From positions 105,908,021 to 105,972,020 of the forward strand of contig CM076991.1 in NCBI GenBank assembly GCA_039090855.1: a stretch of 64,000 bases of DNA. Reading direction: 5' to 3'. This document shows positions 43,721 to 54,174 of the stretch, in pieces. The notes below the pieces were generated by a model. That model was given only the letters and a program-made list of their open reading frames with translations. It searched no databases and had not been told where the DNA came from. The translations under genes and the position numbers were made by a program. Positions within the stretch are counted from its first letter, which is position 1, and each line of letters opens with the position of its first letter. Origin of the DNA: Macrothele yani. Taxonomy: Eukaryota; Arthropoda; Arachnida; Araneae; Macrothelidae.

Positions 43721-44296
43721 CAGAGTAATTCAAAATGATTGCCCCGATTACAAATGACAATACCTGGTTTATGAACATAAATGCAGAGATCACATTGTTG
43801 CTCAATAAAGAAGTTCAGAATTTTGTTTCCATACCTCATAAATGTTCTATGTGACTTCCCTGGGTCATGCGGACAACATCTGGTATTCCATTTCACGCCA
43901 TACATTATGAAGCATGTCCGTAGTCACTGATACTAATGCCAGCTGAACGCGCATCTTTAGTTCTTGCAGTGTTCTTGGCAAAGGTGGCACATACACATGG
44001 TCTTTTTGACATACCCCCACAAAAAGAAGTCCCGATGAGTAAGATCCGGATATCTGGGGACCTTACTCCTTGAAAAAGACCTTCGAAAACGCTTTTTCTG
44101 CTGCGGTCGCCATTTCTTTAAACTGTATTTGACGCACGGGCAGCTCACTTTCCTAAGTCACCATTGCAACACAGCAGTAGGTTCCAATAAAATTCTAAAC
44201 TTCCTTCTTTCTTGTGTAGGGATATCAGCTATCTAGTTATCTTCATAAACACGTTATTGTCATTTGTAATCGGGGCAATCCTTTTGAATTACCCTG
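43721..44296 (-). mobile_element. Internally deleted Tc1/mariner-related element
   Basis: Inverted termini of about 45 bp (CAGAGTAATTCAAAATGATT at 43721, and the mirror ending TTTGAATTACCCTG at 44296) are flanked by TA (43719-43720, 44297-44298). The 576-bp element keeps only the transposase C-terminus on the minus strand: SKVPRYPDLTHRDFFLWGYV near 44050 and a WNTRCCPHDPGKSHRTFM block near 43880. From family knowledge these equal PRSPDLTPCDFFLWGYVK and VWRELDYRLDVCRVTNGAHIE of mariner-related transposases. The Asp is kept in SPDLT-like form. Same family type as 8463-8765. Confidence 0.75.
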
Positions 44297-44319
44297 TATT
44301 TTGAAACGAAACGATGAAA

Positions 44320-45080
44320 TCCTCAGAAGGTTTTGAACCTTTTTAGCTGCAACTCGTTAGGTTTCTTGGAAAGACCACAGAAAATTATAGAAGCAAGAAC
44401 AGGTTACCTTGATAAGAAAGAGTAAAAGAAAAAGTTCGGAAAAAATAGTTTCAGGAGTGTACGTTTTCCCGTTAAGATGGTGAAATTCAAATCTGCCCTA
44501 TATGCATTATTACCTGTTGTTACCACTTCCAAAAACAACCAATACCAGCCAAACGCGGAGAAGAGCAAAATGCCACGAAAAGGGAGAGCCCAAAGGAGTG
44601 AAAAAAAAACGAAACGAAACTACGAGAAAAACAGGTAGTTTTCCACTCAAATGCCCTGAAAAGGGCCCTTTTTTTATTTTTATTTTTTTTTTTTTTTTTT
44701 TTTTTTGAAATGATAAACGGCCTAGACAAACTTTAGTAACCTTATTCAGCCTGCAACGCGATGCGTTTCTTGGAAAGACTGAAAACCTAGAAAAGTAGGA
44801 GCGGGGACAGGGTGTCCTGATAGGAAGGAATCTAAAAGAAAAAGTTCGGAAGAATTGAGAATTTTAGGAGAATACGGTTACCCGTTAAGAACAGAAGTTG
44901 TAAGCTACCCTACATATTATACCTGATTTTACTGATGGAAGAGAACACAGGCTCCAAGAAGCAGGAAAGGGCCAGGGAAAGGGGAGAGCCTAAAAAGAGT
45001 AATAAACATCGAAAAGATTCCACGCGAAAAACACCCAAATTTTCACTAACTGCTTTCACTGATTTTTTTTTTTTTTTTGC
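44320..45080. repeat. Two diverged ~400-bp direct repeats
   Basis: Units 44320-44706 and 44730-45078 share GTTTCTTGGAAAGAC, TAAAAGAAAAAGTTCGGA, TACGTTTTCCCGTTAAGA-like and GGGAGAGCC(C/T)AAA blocks in the same order, and both end in a T-run. They directly precede the composite repeat at 45107. Confidence 0.6.
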
Positions 45081-45106
45081 TAACGTTGTTCGCCTTGTGC
45101 GAAAAC

Positions 45107-45703
45107 AACAAGTTAGTAAAATCATGCAATGCAATGATTATGATACGCTTTCCAACATACCAGAAATCTTTACTCAAGTTATTACTCAAATTATGAAGAT
45201 AATGGCTGTAGAATAAATATCGCTCCTATGCCCTGACCTTTGACCCCATTTCGATGATATTCAACAGAACTGGCTAAGTATACTTCCGGAACAACATGAT
45301 AAAGTTCTGTCTCAATCGAAGCATTTTTACGTAAGTTACAACGTATAAGGGCAATGGAATGGATCCCGCTCCTATGTCCTGACCTTTGATCCCATTTCAC
45401 CCATTTTCAATAGGAATCGTTCTCAGGTGGTCCCCTACCCCATAATGAAATTTCATCGAAATCGAACCATTTTTACGCAAGTTATGACGCATAAGGGCAA
45501 TGAAATGCATCTCGCTCTTATGTCCTGACCTTTGACCCTATTTCGCCCATTTTCAATAGGGTTCGTCCCCAGGTAGCTCTCTACCACATACTAAAATTTC
45601 ATTGAAATCGAAATATAGTTACGCGAGTTATCGTGCTGACGGACAGACGGACAAAGCTGGAGCATATACGCTCTTCAACTTACGGTTGGAAAGCGTAAAA
45701 AAC
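45107..45703 (+). repeat. Composite repeat with ~147-bp internal repeats and terminal hairpin, copy 3
   Basis: Three internal units (GACCTTTGA blocks at about 45235, 45381 and 45528, 146-147 bp apart), then AATTTCATTGAAATCGAAAT, GACGGACAGACGGACAAAGC, and the terminal hairpin TACGCTCTTCAACTTACGGT then TGGAAAGCGTA. Copies 1 and 2 have two units, so unit number varies. Confidence 0.65.
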
Positions 45704-46439
45704 GCATTTGCGAACGTCATGGACACTAGATATTTCAAAGTTTGTATGTAGAGTTAGCAAAAATTTCAGCACTTTCGGACATTTCGACATCCCCCCCCCC
45801 CTTTTGTTTTATCTTTTCTCAAATAAACGACAGAACTTTGAATAGAAATTAGAAATTCGGTTTTTTGGCCAGGTTCTTAAGGGATTTCTTTCTGGTATGT
45901 CTTCCAGAAATGCTTTGTTTAGTCTTTTATTATTTGCAGGGTTCTTAAGGTTTTAATTAAGGTCCTCCCTTACTAAAGGATTTGGATGATCCCTAACTTT
46001 ATCGCAGTACCTCTTTGCGATCGTAAAATGAATAGAGTTTACTTTTGGCATGTTACTAATTCAGACCTGCCAAGTTTTGAGAACTGAAATCCGAAAAAAT
46101 TTTCAGTGAACGTTTCATCGATATGTTCGATGACAGATGTACCGGACGTATCGATTAAAAGTATCTAACACACCGATCAAAAAGTTGATTCGTTATGCAT
46201 ATGATTTGTCGATTTTAGTCGATTTCATATGCCATAATTAAAATATTTGGCACTATTTAACGCTTACAATGATCAAAATGTAATCAATAAATAATTATCT
46301 CCTGACGTGTTACGTTATCGTTAGGCACAGATAAAAATTTTATTTGTAACAGCGAAATTATTGCTACATTATATTGGGGCAAATTCTTCCCTTAGTCAAA
46401 AATTTAAATCTGGATTTAAATTTTTTATACTAGAATGTG
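45704..46439. other. No recognisable feature
   Basis: AT-rich, with a C-run at 45791-45800. No supported gene or repeat. Confidence 0.4.
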
Positions 46440-46740
46440 TTACGTACTACAGAGGTGAAGCAAGTGTCAAGACGACAAATCTGCAGTAATACATTCCGTC
46501 GGTGTAGCGTAGTCGGTTAGAGAACTCAGTCGGGAGCGAGGAGACGTGTGTTTGATCAGCGTCACCGATAAATTCCTGTTTTCACACTGGCGCCCCAACG
46601 TAAAAATGGATCTACTGGGTAAGGGCTCTTCGAAAAGTGTGTGATGTTCGTTCCACACATCTTCTGGAATTAATGAAAAATCCCTTCTTAGCTTCAATCG
46701 AAAAAAAAAAATTAAGAGGGAGATTATGTGACGTACTACA
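46440..46740 (+). mobile_element. tRNA-like SINE, family C, copy 1
   Basis: The tRNA-like part is about 46499-46571: its ends GTCGGTG and CACCGAT can pair as a 7-bp acceptor stem with one G-T pair, and TAGCGTAGTCGG resembles an A box. The B-box-like TGTTTGATCAGC is poor. Upstream ACGACAAATCTGCAGTAATA and downstream AAATTCCTGTTTTCACACTG recur at 48478-48620, so this is a dispersed element and not a working tRNA gene. Confidence 0.5.
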
Positions 46741-47500
46741 GCAGACTTGGAAACTGGTCGAAAAATGTGGACCCGGAACCGACCCGAATCTGTAACTAAC
46801 ACGGCCCGGACAAATTTGCTTTGAACTATAAATATAGATACAGGGCGTTCGAAAAGTTCCTCTGCAGTGGGCATATTAGGTTATACGGAAATCAAATAAG
46901 GAACGTGTAATTTACTCATTTAGGAAGTATTGAAACTGGCGTCCCTCATTTGCAAGACATAATCTAACTGTTTTACACATGTTTTCAAACACATCTGCTA
47001 GAGACAAAAAGTCCCTGCGCAGTAATGTTAAGGATGTTCCATCTAATTTTCATGGCGCTAAGAGGCAAAAATTTTGAATTAAGTAACTTGTTGTATGTTC
47101 AATTTTAGTTTTTGTTGTTTTCTTGATAACATACCAAGCTTCAGAATGTTTCACAGCAATACCAATTTTCACTTTAGAGTTGAAAGTTTCCAAAATGGGA
47201 ATTTTGTTTTCATCATTGCCCCTCACAGGTAAGGGACACTTTTTCTTCTGAGGACAATCTTCCTTCGTATTGCATGACAAATCCTTTTTCGGTACGTAGG
47301 CACCAACATCGAGCACAAAATTCCACCGTGCGCATTTATTTCTCTTTGATTTTTTTTCTTTTTTTTTTTTTTACATTTCGAGAAATAAAACGGGAAATAA
47401 AACCGTGTCGAAATCGGGTCAGGAGCACTATGCCCCGACCCGTTTGACCCGCTAGAAATAGTTGACCCATTGACCCGTCTCTGTACTACAGAGATGCAGC
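46741..47500 (-). repeat. Long inverted repeat, left copy, with transposase C-terminus
   Basis: Reverse-complement partner of 48958-49715. It consists of GACCCG-rich outer flanks, a CAGGGCGTTCGAAAAGTTCC terminus after TA (46841), and, on the minus strand near 46935-47030, LLRRDFLSLADVFENMCKTV then RLCLANEGRQFQYFLNE and a stop. This C-terminus fits mariner-superfamily transposases. Further along (47050-47340 minus) an open stretch begins FVLDVGAYVPKKDLSCNTKE; I do not recognise it. The T-run near 47350-47372 separates it from the GACCCG flank. Confidence 0.65.
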
Positions 47501-48957
47501 ACGTCTCAAGTATAGGTGCAAATTAGCACTGTTACTCGCCAGATGGCGAGTAATTGACAACTCTGGCGACTAAATTTATTTCAGTGGTCGCCAATTCGGT
47601 TATTTGTCATTTTTAGTGCCAATTTGCAAATTAAAATAATTCAGAAGTAAAAGACGTGAAATCAGTCCTAACTAAGAGATGGGGGGGACCTCCTCAATTT
47701 TTGGAATATCGAAGTTCTGCCACCAATAATCGGTGCTTAAACCTCGATGTAGCAGAAGCCGATACATCGAGGTTTCAGGACCGATGTTTGAAATTGGTAA
47801 AGAATATTTCCTAAGGAAAGGAAATGAATTTCTTTTTGTTGCATTCTTGTATAGAGGAAAGGAACATTAACTTCTTATGCCGTGAATTGGATGTTCGGTC
47901 GCCGATGTTTCGCCGGCAAAACCGAGTTCTTTTCCTCGGTACTACAGGAACCAATACATCGAAAAAGCATCGAGGTTTCTTCCACCGATCCATTGAGCAT
48001 TTCAACAAATCTACTTGATTTAGATTGGTGAGCAATTACCTTTATATTGAGATTTTACCCACCGATGGGCCCATTTACTGATGCAAATGGAAAAGTACGC
48101 ATTCTTCGGCTTATTATCAAAAATATTGAAGCATCCAGGTTTTCACCGACACATTGAAAATTTCCACCGATACTGTGGATGTTTTCAAAATGAGTAATCC
48201 CAGGGGGAAAAAAGATTTACAAAATGTTATTTATTTTGCACAGTGAGTGACTTCTTTTATGTTCAGGTAAAGTTATCCATGTAAATAATAGCAATTACAT
48301 TGAAGTTTCTATTACCCTCACCCACCTCTTTTTCTTAGGCTGTAGATCTTTTTGGCCACTAAGACGCAATGCTAACTTATCAACTGGGTTTTTTTTTTTT
48401 TTTTTTTTGCCACTAACTTTTTGGGACTTACTGGTCACTTAGATAAAATTCCAGTCTGCACCTATCAAGGCGACAAATCTGCAGCGATACATTCATTATA
48501 CGTCTGCATAGCCTAGTCGGTTACAACAATTCACTCTGGGGCGAGGAGACGCGTGTTCAATTTCGTCACCGACAAATTGCTGTTTTCACAAATCTTAGAA
48601 TACCTTTAAAAAAACAAAATGCAATTTTTCAAGTCTTATGCGATGCCGGTATTTTTTCCCCTTTTAGCAGTTATCGGTAACACCCCAATCCGACAGCAGT
48701 TTAACTGAGTCTTTTATCGCTAGGCTGCCAGCAGAGGGCGTTTGGGATAGGGAAGTGGGCGAAAATATAATCAAGTAAATCAAAATATTGGGAACTTACC
48801 CTCAAAACTGCACTAACCTGAAGAAACAAACACGAAAAATAACCCGGATATCTGTAAAAACATGGCGTCCGTAAAAGGATAGTAAAACAAGTTGAGTTTC
48901 CGTAATTTTTGCTGGGAAACCGGGAAAATTACACAGGTATACGAATTTCATGATTAG
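47501..48957. other. Spacer between the inverted repeats
   Basis: AT-rich, with recurring CATCGAGGTTT and ACCGATG short motifs (47730-48170), a T-run at 48388-48408 and the SINE C copy 2. The AGCAGAGGGCGTTTGGG at 48731-48747 is a weak G-rich motif. No genes supported. Confidence 0.4.
48478..48620 (+). mobile_element. tRNA-like SINE, family C, copy 2
   Basis: Matches copy 1: CGACAAATCTGCAGCGATAC, TAGCCTAGTCGGTTACAAC (A-box like), GAGGAGACGCGTGTTCAATT (B-box like) and CACCGACAAATTGCTGTTTT. Confidence 0.5.
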
Positions 48958-49715
48958 ATGTACACCCGTCTAAAACAAAGATGAAAACGGGTCATGGGTC
49001 AGCGAATTCTAGCGAGTCAAACGGGTCGGGTCAAGGTGTTCCTGACCCGATTTCGACCCGGCTTTATTTCCGTTTCATTTTTGAAAAACAATTTTGTTTT
49101 CAAAGAAAAATGCGCACCACTGTGGAATTTTGTGATCGACACTGGCGCCCGCTGATTGGAAAATGATTTGTCATGCGATATGAAGGAAAAGTGTCCTCAG
49201 AAGGAAAAGTGTCCCTTCTTTCTGAGGAGGGATGATGAAAACAACATCCACATTTTGGAAACTTTCAACTCATCATAATCTCGTGAAAACTGGTGTTGCT
49301 GTGTGAAATTGATATGTTATCAACAAAACAGCAAAAACTGAAATTAAACATACAACAAGTTGCTTAATTTAAAAATTTTGACTGTAGCGCCATTACAATT
49401 AGGTGGAATAGCCTAAACATTACTGCGAAGGGACTTTTTGACTCTCGCAGATGTGTTCGGAAACTTGTGTAAAACAGTTAGGTTATGTTATGTCTCGCAA
49501 ATGAAGGACGACAGTTTCAATATTTCCTGTAAGTAAGTGAGTAAATTATGTTTCTATAAATAATATTTTTCCATATAACCTAAGATACCCACTGCGGCGA
49601 TACTTTTTGAACGCCCTATATATATACAGTATATATATTATGCTTCAAAGCACATTTGTCCGGGTTAGTTACAGATCAGGATCGGGTCCAAAATTTTTGA
49701 CCCGTTTCCAACTCT
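48958..49715 (+). repeat. Long inverted repeat, right copy
   Basis: Inverse of 46741-47500. On the plus strand the transposase C-terminus reads TLLRRDFLTLADVFGNLCKT-like (near 49420-49520), and the terminus is ACTTTTTGAACGCCCTATA (to about 49620). The LSCNTKEDCP-like stretch is shortened by a deletion and contains a local GGAAAAGTGTCC duplication near 49185-49210. Confidence 0.65.
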
Positions 49716-49741
49716 GGTCTAAACTCGTCATTCTCACGGTT

Positions 49742-49775
49742 TTGTTTTGAATGTGTGTGTGTGTGTGTGTGTGCT
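49742..49775. repeat. (TG)n microsatellite
   Basis: About 12 TG units directly downstream of the inverted repeat. Confidence 0.85.
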
Positions 49776-49820
49776 TTGCTCTAGTCCGAACTTAAAAACC
49801 GATTGTCCCGCGCGTTTTTA

Positions 49821-50635
49821 GGGGCCGTCCATAAAGTACGTCCGAGACTACAGGGGAAAGGGGGTTGGGGTTCCTGACAACCTGGCCAAATGTGACATGG
49901 GGGAAGTTTAGTAATTCGGACTTCCAGAAGCAAAAATATTGTGGATGGTATTTCTTCGTTTTGTTTTCTCTTTTGTTCTTCCTTTAATAGTTAAAAAAAG
50001 GTATGACATTTTTCAGATTTCTGATGACATTTAGCTAAATAATAATATTAACATTAAGTTCTCGTATTTATACTACCAAATCCAACGTGTTTTATAGATG
50101 GTATAATCGGAAGTGTAGCAACCTTGAATGCGTGCGTTCATTTGTAGGTGCTCATTTCAGAATGATAAAGTTCGGGTAGCATTTTTTGTGTGTCTGATTG
50201 TGATTGGAGGTTTAACGACCACCGTGAGCAACTCAATGGGCTATAAGCAGTCGCCCGTCCCTAATTTAGGGCCACTGGTTCCAGGGAAGGGAGAGAGCCA
50301 GTGCCGTAAGACGAAATACTACATCCATGCCTCACCGGGATTCGAACCCGGACCCCTTTCGGACGAACGATCAGAGGCCATCGGAGCGGCCGGATTGCAT
50401 TTGGGAATAAGTTAATGCAAACGTGCAAACATATGGAAGATTCCTTTAAATAATTACACGTTTTCTTTCTGTTTCTCAACGGACTTCTAAAAGCAATCGT
50501 CAAAAATAATGGGGGTTGGGGGAATTAGAACGTACTTTTTAGGGAGGGGGAGTCAACAATCGGACAAAATGTGACGTGGGGGAGGGGGGTTCTAAAAATT
50601 GCAGAACACCACGGACGTACTTTATGGACGGCCCC
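49821..50635. mobile_element. PIF/Harbinger-like non-autonomous element
   Basis: Inverted termini GGGGCCGTCCATAAAGTACG and CGTACTTTATGGACGGCCCC are flanked by TTA on both sides (49818-49820, 50636-50638). A 3-bp TTA target duplication is typical of PIF/Harbinger elements. Inner parts also mirror (GACATGGGGGAAG vs GACGTGGGGGAGG, same strand). No transposase. A SINE B sits inside. Confidence 0.7.
50190..50395 (-). mobile_element. SINE family B nested in the Harbinger-like element
   Basis: Minus-strand copy with B box GGTTCGAATCCCGG. Its 5' head is damaged (GGAGCGGCCGG in place of the A-box region). The tail is TCACAATCA instead of a long A-run. Confidence 0.75.
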
Positions 50636-51409
50636 TTATCATTGAAACAACGTACAGGAAAAATGAACGTATAGGGAAACCAACTGTCGGGCACTTCAGA
50701 ACGAGAGCAAATCAAAATCGTACGATAAGTCGGTTAAAAGAACGAGTACCGATGTATACAATCATGTGTCCTGAAAACATACGCAATTCATTGATTACCT
50801 CTACATTAAACAGCAGTCCTTGCTTTTCAAAAGTGATTCGCACGCTTTTGAAAAGCAAGGACTTAACCGTGAATTAAATCAAACTGCATTTTAAACTTCA
50901 GAATTTCACCGCTCGAAAGTACTTTGTCATTTCAAGCACGGTGAGAGGTAAAACAATAAATCTTTTCTCCTTACAGAAACCACAACTATCATACACTCGA
51001 ATGCTACGTAAGCGGATTTCCCATTAGCCACGGAAAACTGTAAGCGTTACTTTGAGATTCAACCCTGCAACTCCGTCTTAAGTTCCCTTAGGAGGCAGAG
51101 AAAGTGTATAATGGCCACAACGGTGCTGCAACAGCCGTAACAAATAACCACACCAAAGCTAAACGCTAACAAGAAAACAGACAAGTTTACCGAATTTACT
51201 GCGAGAGAGAGAGAGAGCTTTTACCAAAAGATTAAGCTCAACGAGGTTTCCGCTAGATAGTCGTTCCCAAATTGGAATTAAATTTTAGTCGAAAGTGTTT
51301 AATTTAAACACCACGAATGCGAAATTCTTAATCTGAAGATTCGCTCTACCGTCTAATTTATTGAAGAGCCTCTACCGGTATTTCTAAGTTCTGAAGGAGT
51401 AATATCATG
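50636..51409. other. Unassigned stretch with a perfect hairpin
   Basis: 19-bp arms AGTCCTTGCTTTTCAAAAG (50815-50833) and the mirror (50845-50863) surround an 11-nt loop. A (GA)n run lies at 51204-51218. An open frame at 50599-50877 spans the hairpin and is not credible as a gene. Confidence 0.5.
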
Positions 51410-53350
51410 AGCGATTCATCGTTTAGGGAGAAAAAAGAAAAAAGAGCAAAAATTAGACAGAGAGAAACTGGAATGAAACGAAAAAATAAAAGAAATTAAA
51501 CGGGAAAACGTGGAAAGAAAGATGAAAAGTGCAGATCATCATGTGAAACGATCCTGTCTCTGGAGAAAGAGGAAAATATACATGTAATCAAACGCTACAG
51601 GATGAGAAAACAATTTTTTTCCCCTTCATACAACTGTTCAACAGAAAGTAAATAAAACATCAGTAGACTTTGAAGTATGAAAATTTTTTTGACATTTCAT
51701 ATTGATTTCTTTTGGTGAGAGAGACCTTCACAATCTCCTTATATTTTTTTATTAAAACAAAGATTTTTCTTGTTTGTTTCGGAACCGGAAAAAGACTACG
51801 CAATGAGGCGTCCATTTTTGAGAGCCAGCGCCGGACAAACAAAACGCCGATCACTCACCCGAGGCTCGGACTACGGAATGGGTGAATTACCAGAAGGCCG
51901 TGCCTCTGACTACTCAGTTACCGGCTGTAAGGCTGCCCTTAAATAATATAATTCAACGCCGTCCTGCCTTTCGTAAAAGGATAAATTAGGTAGATAAGCA
52001 GCGCGCGCGCGTGTGTGTGTTTGTGTGTGTTAAGCTAGAAAAAGGAACGGAGGAGGGAAGGAGCAAAATTACTGGGGAAAGAAAGGGACAATAAAACAGA
52101 ATTTGGTAAACCGACAATTAGTGTCAAAAGACGCACAAAAATGCTACAGGGGAGGATTTAGCCATAAACAACAACCAGAGGAGGAGTGAGAAAGAAAAAT
52201 TCTGGAGAAAAAATATTTTTGGCAAGGAATGGCGGAGAAAAAGAAAAATGAAAAGGAAAGCAGAGAGGAAGAAACCAACGCGGAAAAATAAACAAGAGAA
52301 GGAAGGAGAAAAAAGAATATCAGAAGAAAGAAAAAAAAAAGAAAAAAAAAAGAGTGCGAAGGGCAGAGAGGAAGAAACCAACGCGGAAAAATAAACAAGA
52401 GAAGGAAGGAGAGAAAACAATATCAGAAGAAAGAAAGAAAAAACAAAAGAAAAAAAAAGAGTGCGAAGGGCAGAGAGGAAGAAACCAACGCGGAAAAGTA
52501 AACAACAGAATGCAGGAAGGAGAAAGAAAAAAAGAGTGGGAAGGGCAGAGAAGAAAGGAAAGTGGAGAGGAAGAAACCAGCGCGGAAAACGGAATTATAA
52601 AACGGAAGGGGGGGGGGAGCAAGGAAGGCAGAAAATGGAGGATACCTTTCACATTGCGTATTCAAGGGCAAGACATGCAAGAAAGATGCTCCCACATTTT
52701 ACACCACAACCTAGAATTTGGGTTTCTACCTGAACAATTTTAATTCCTTGACTGTAAAAGTTTTATGTGCGATAGGAATAAAATTGGACCTTAATAAAAG
52801 GGCTGAAGAAAAATATTTTTTGAGAGATGCTTTGATTTTGAATAAATTGAAAAAAATGTAATAGATGAATTTGGAGAAAGGCAAAAAGTTCAGCTTTGCC
52901 TGAACCAAAATACGTCGAAAGAAGGAATAAAAAAGAATCAAAATGTGAAGGAAATTCAAAACAAACAAAAATAAAAAATTAAAACCTTTTTTTATATTCA
53001 GCAGAAAACAAGACTTGAAGAAAAATTAGTGTCAAAAGATGTTTACTAAAACAAAACGGAAAATACAGGCAAGATGTGAAACGCAAAACCAAAACAAAGA
53101 AGAGGGAAAAAAAGAGCAATTTTCTGAATAGGAAAGAAAAAAAGTTGATATGAGAGACAGAAGGAGGGAAAAAACTTTCTAAAAGAAGTGGTAAAAACCT
53201 TGGCAAACAAATAGATAATGTGAAGAGAAAACCATTTTCTACGTAAAACAAAAACAAAATTTACTGTCGTTACATAACAGAGAAATAAATATTTACATTT
53301 TGCACAAGAATAAACTGCTATGAGAAAATATCTCAGCATCGAGGGTGGCG
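51410..53350. repeat. Purine-rich tract with ~105-bp tandem repeats
   Basis: For nearly 2 kb the plus strand is strongly A/G-rich. At 52200-52615 it holds four units beginning GAGGAAGAAACCAACGCGGA at 52265, 52368, 52475 and 52567 (spacing 103, 107, 92). A GCGCGCGCGTGTGTG run lies at about 52000-52030. Long open frames on both strands here result from purine bias and I reject them as genes. Confidence 0.75.
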
Positions 53351-53656
53351 TTATATAAATGTTGCAAATAATATTTAAGTAACCAAATTTGTTAATCGAA
53401 AATCATAATTAGCATTTGATTAAAAAACATGTTATATAGAAAAACTCGCAGCTATATGTTGTTGCTTACTGTAATTCGAAGTGTCCATTTTCATCTCGAA
53501 AACTTTTAGCATGCATTAAATGCGGAAATTTACTTTGCATAGTAGGAAGACAACGTTATCATTTTAATTATAAGGGAATGAAAAAAAAAATGGTGCTACG
53601 TTGCTAAAACTTTAAGTGAAAATTAATAGCGTTACAGAAAAACATTTTAAATATAC

Positions 53657-53872
53657 CTCAGTTTCTTTCAAAACCCTCATCTGTTTTCATTGGCGTTTTA
53701 GATTTCGATCGAAATACTTTCAGAGCACAATCTAATTTACCAAATGCTTTTGAAATATCGCCACTCTGCGATTTTACTTTAAAGAATATTTTTAATGTTA
53801 AAAGACACTGATTAATATCTTTAATTGAATTAGTGTCTTTAACTTTAAGGTCTGCCACAATCAAATCACGGT
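53657..53872 (-). CDS. Possible host exon (unidentified protein)
   Basis: On the minus strand a 22-nt T-run ends CAG directly before an open stretch: DRDLIVADLKVKDTNSIKDI, NQCLLTLKIFFKVKSQSGDI, SKAFGKLDCALKVFRSKSKT and PMKTDEGFERN, then TGA, followed directly by GGTATAT. The pyrimidine tract plus AG is a strong acceptor. The 3' side is either a stop or a donor a few bases upstream (GATGAGG/GTTTTG). The composition is that of a soluble helical protein and it resembles no transposase I know. I cannot name it. Alternatively it is a piece of an unknown element. Confidence 0.35.
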
Positions 53873-54174
53873 CTGAAAAAAAAAAAAAAAAAAAAACCAG
53901 GAAGGAAATTCCCACACAGCTTTTAAGTGGCGAGCATCAAGTATGTTTTGTGTTGGGAAACGCACGTTGACGTAAAAATATACATTGGTAGTTGGCGGAT
54001 GCCAAGGGCGCAGAGCCGGATTAAGGCTTTAGTGGGACCCTAAAGACATCTGAGTGGGCCCCAAGGCTAAGATATCGGAGTGGGCCACCACAGAAATTAT
54101 GACGGGGAATCGTAACGAAGTCCGTTGAAACACGAAGCTGTAGCAATACTTTTGTGATAATTAATACGTAGTGC

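Noticed and set aside
45107..45703. Classic Helitron with CTRR end
   Set aside because: The 3' hairpin is present but is followed by AAAA, not CTRR, and no TC start was found; the HINE/Helentron-like reading was kept as a hypothesis instead.
46499..46571. Possible functional tRNA gene
   Set aside because: The acceptor ends pair, but the T-arm/B-box is poor and the unit recurs at 48503 with the same non-tRNA flanks, so it is a SINE-like head.
52124..52743. Several overlapping long open frames on both strands
   Set aside because: They lie in a purine-rich tandem repeat where stop codons are rare by composition; the peptides are Phe/Ser- or Lys/Glu/Arg-rich low complexity.
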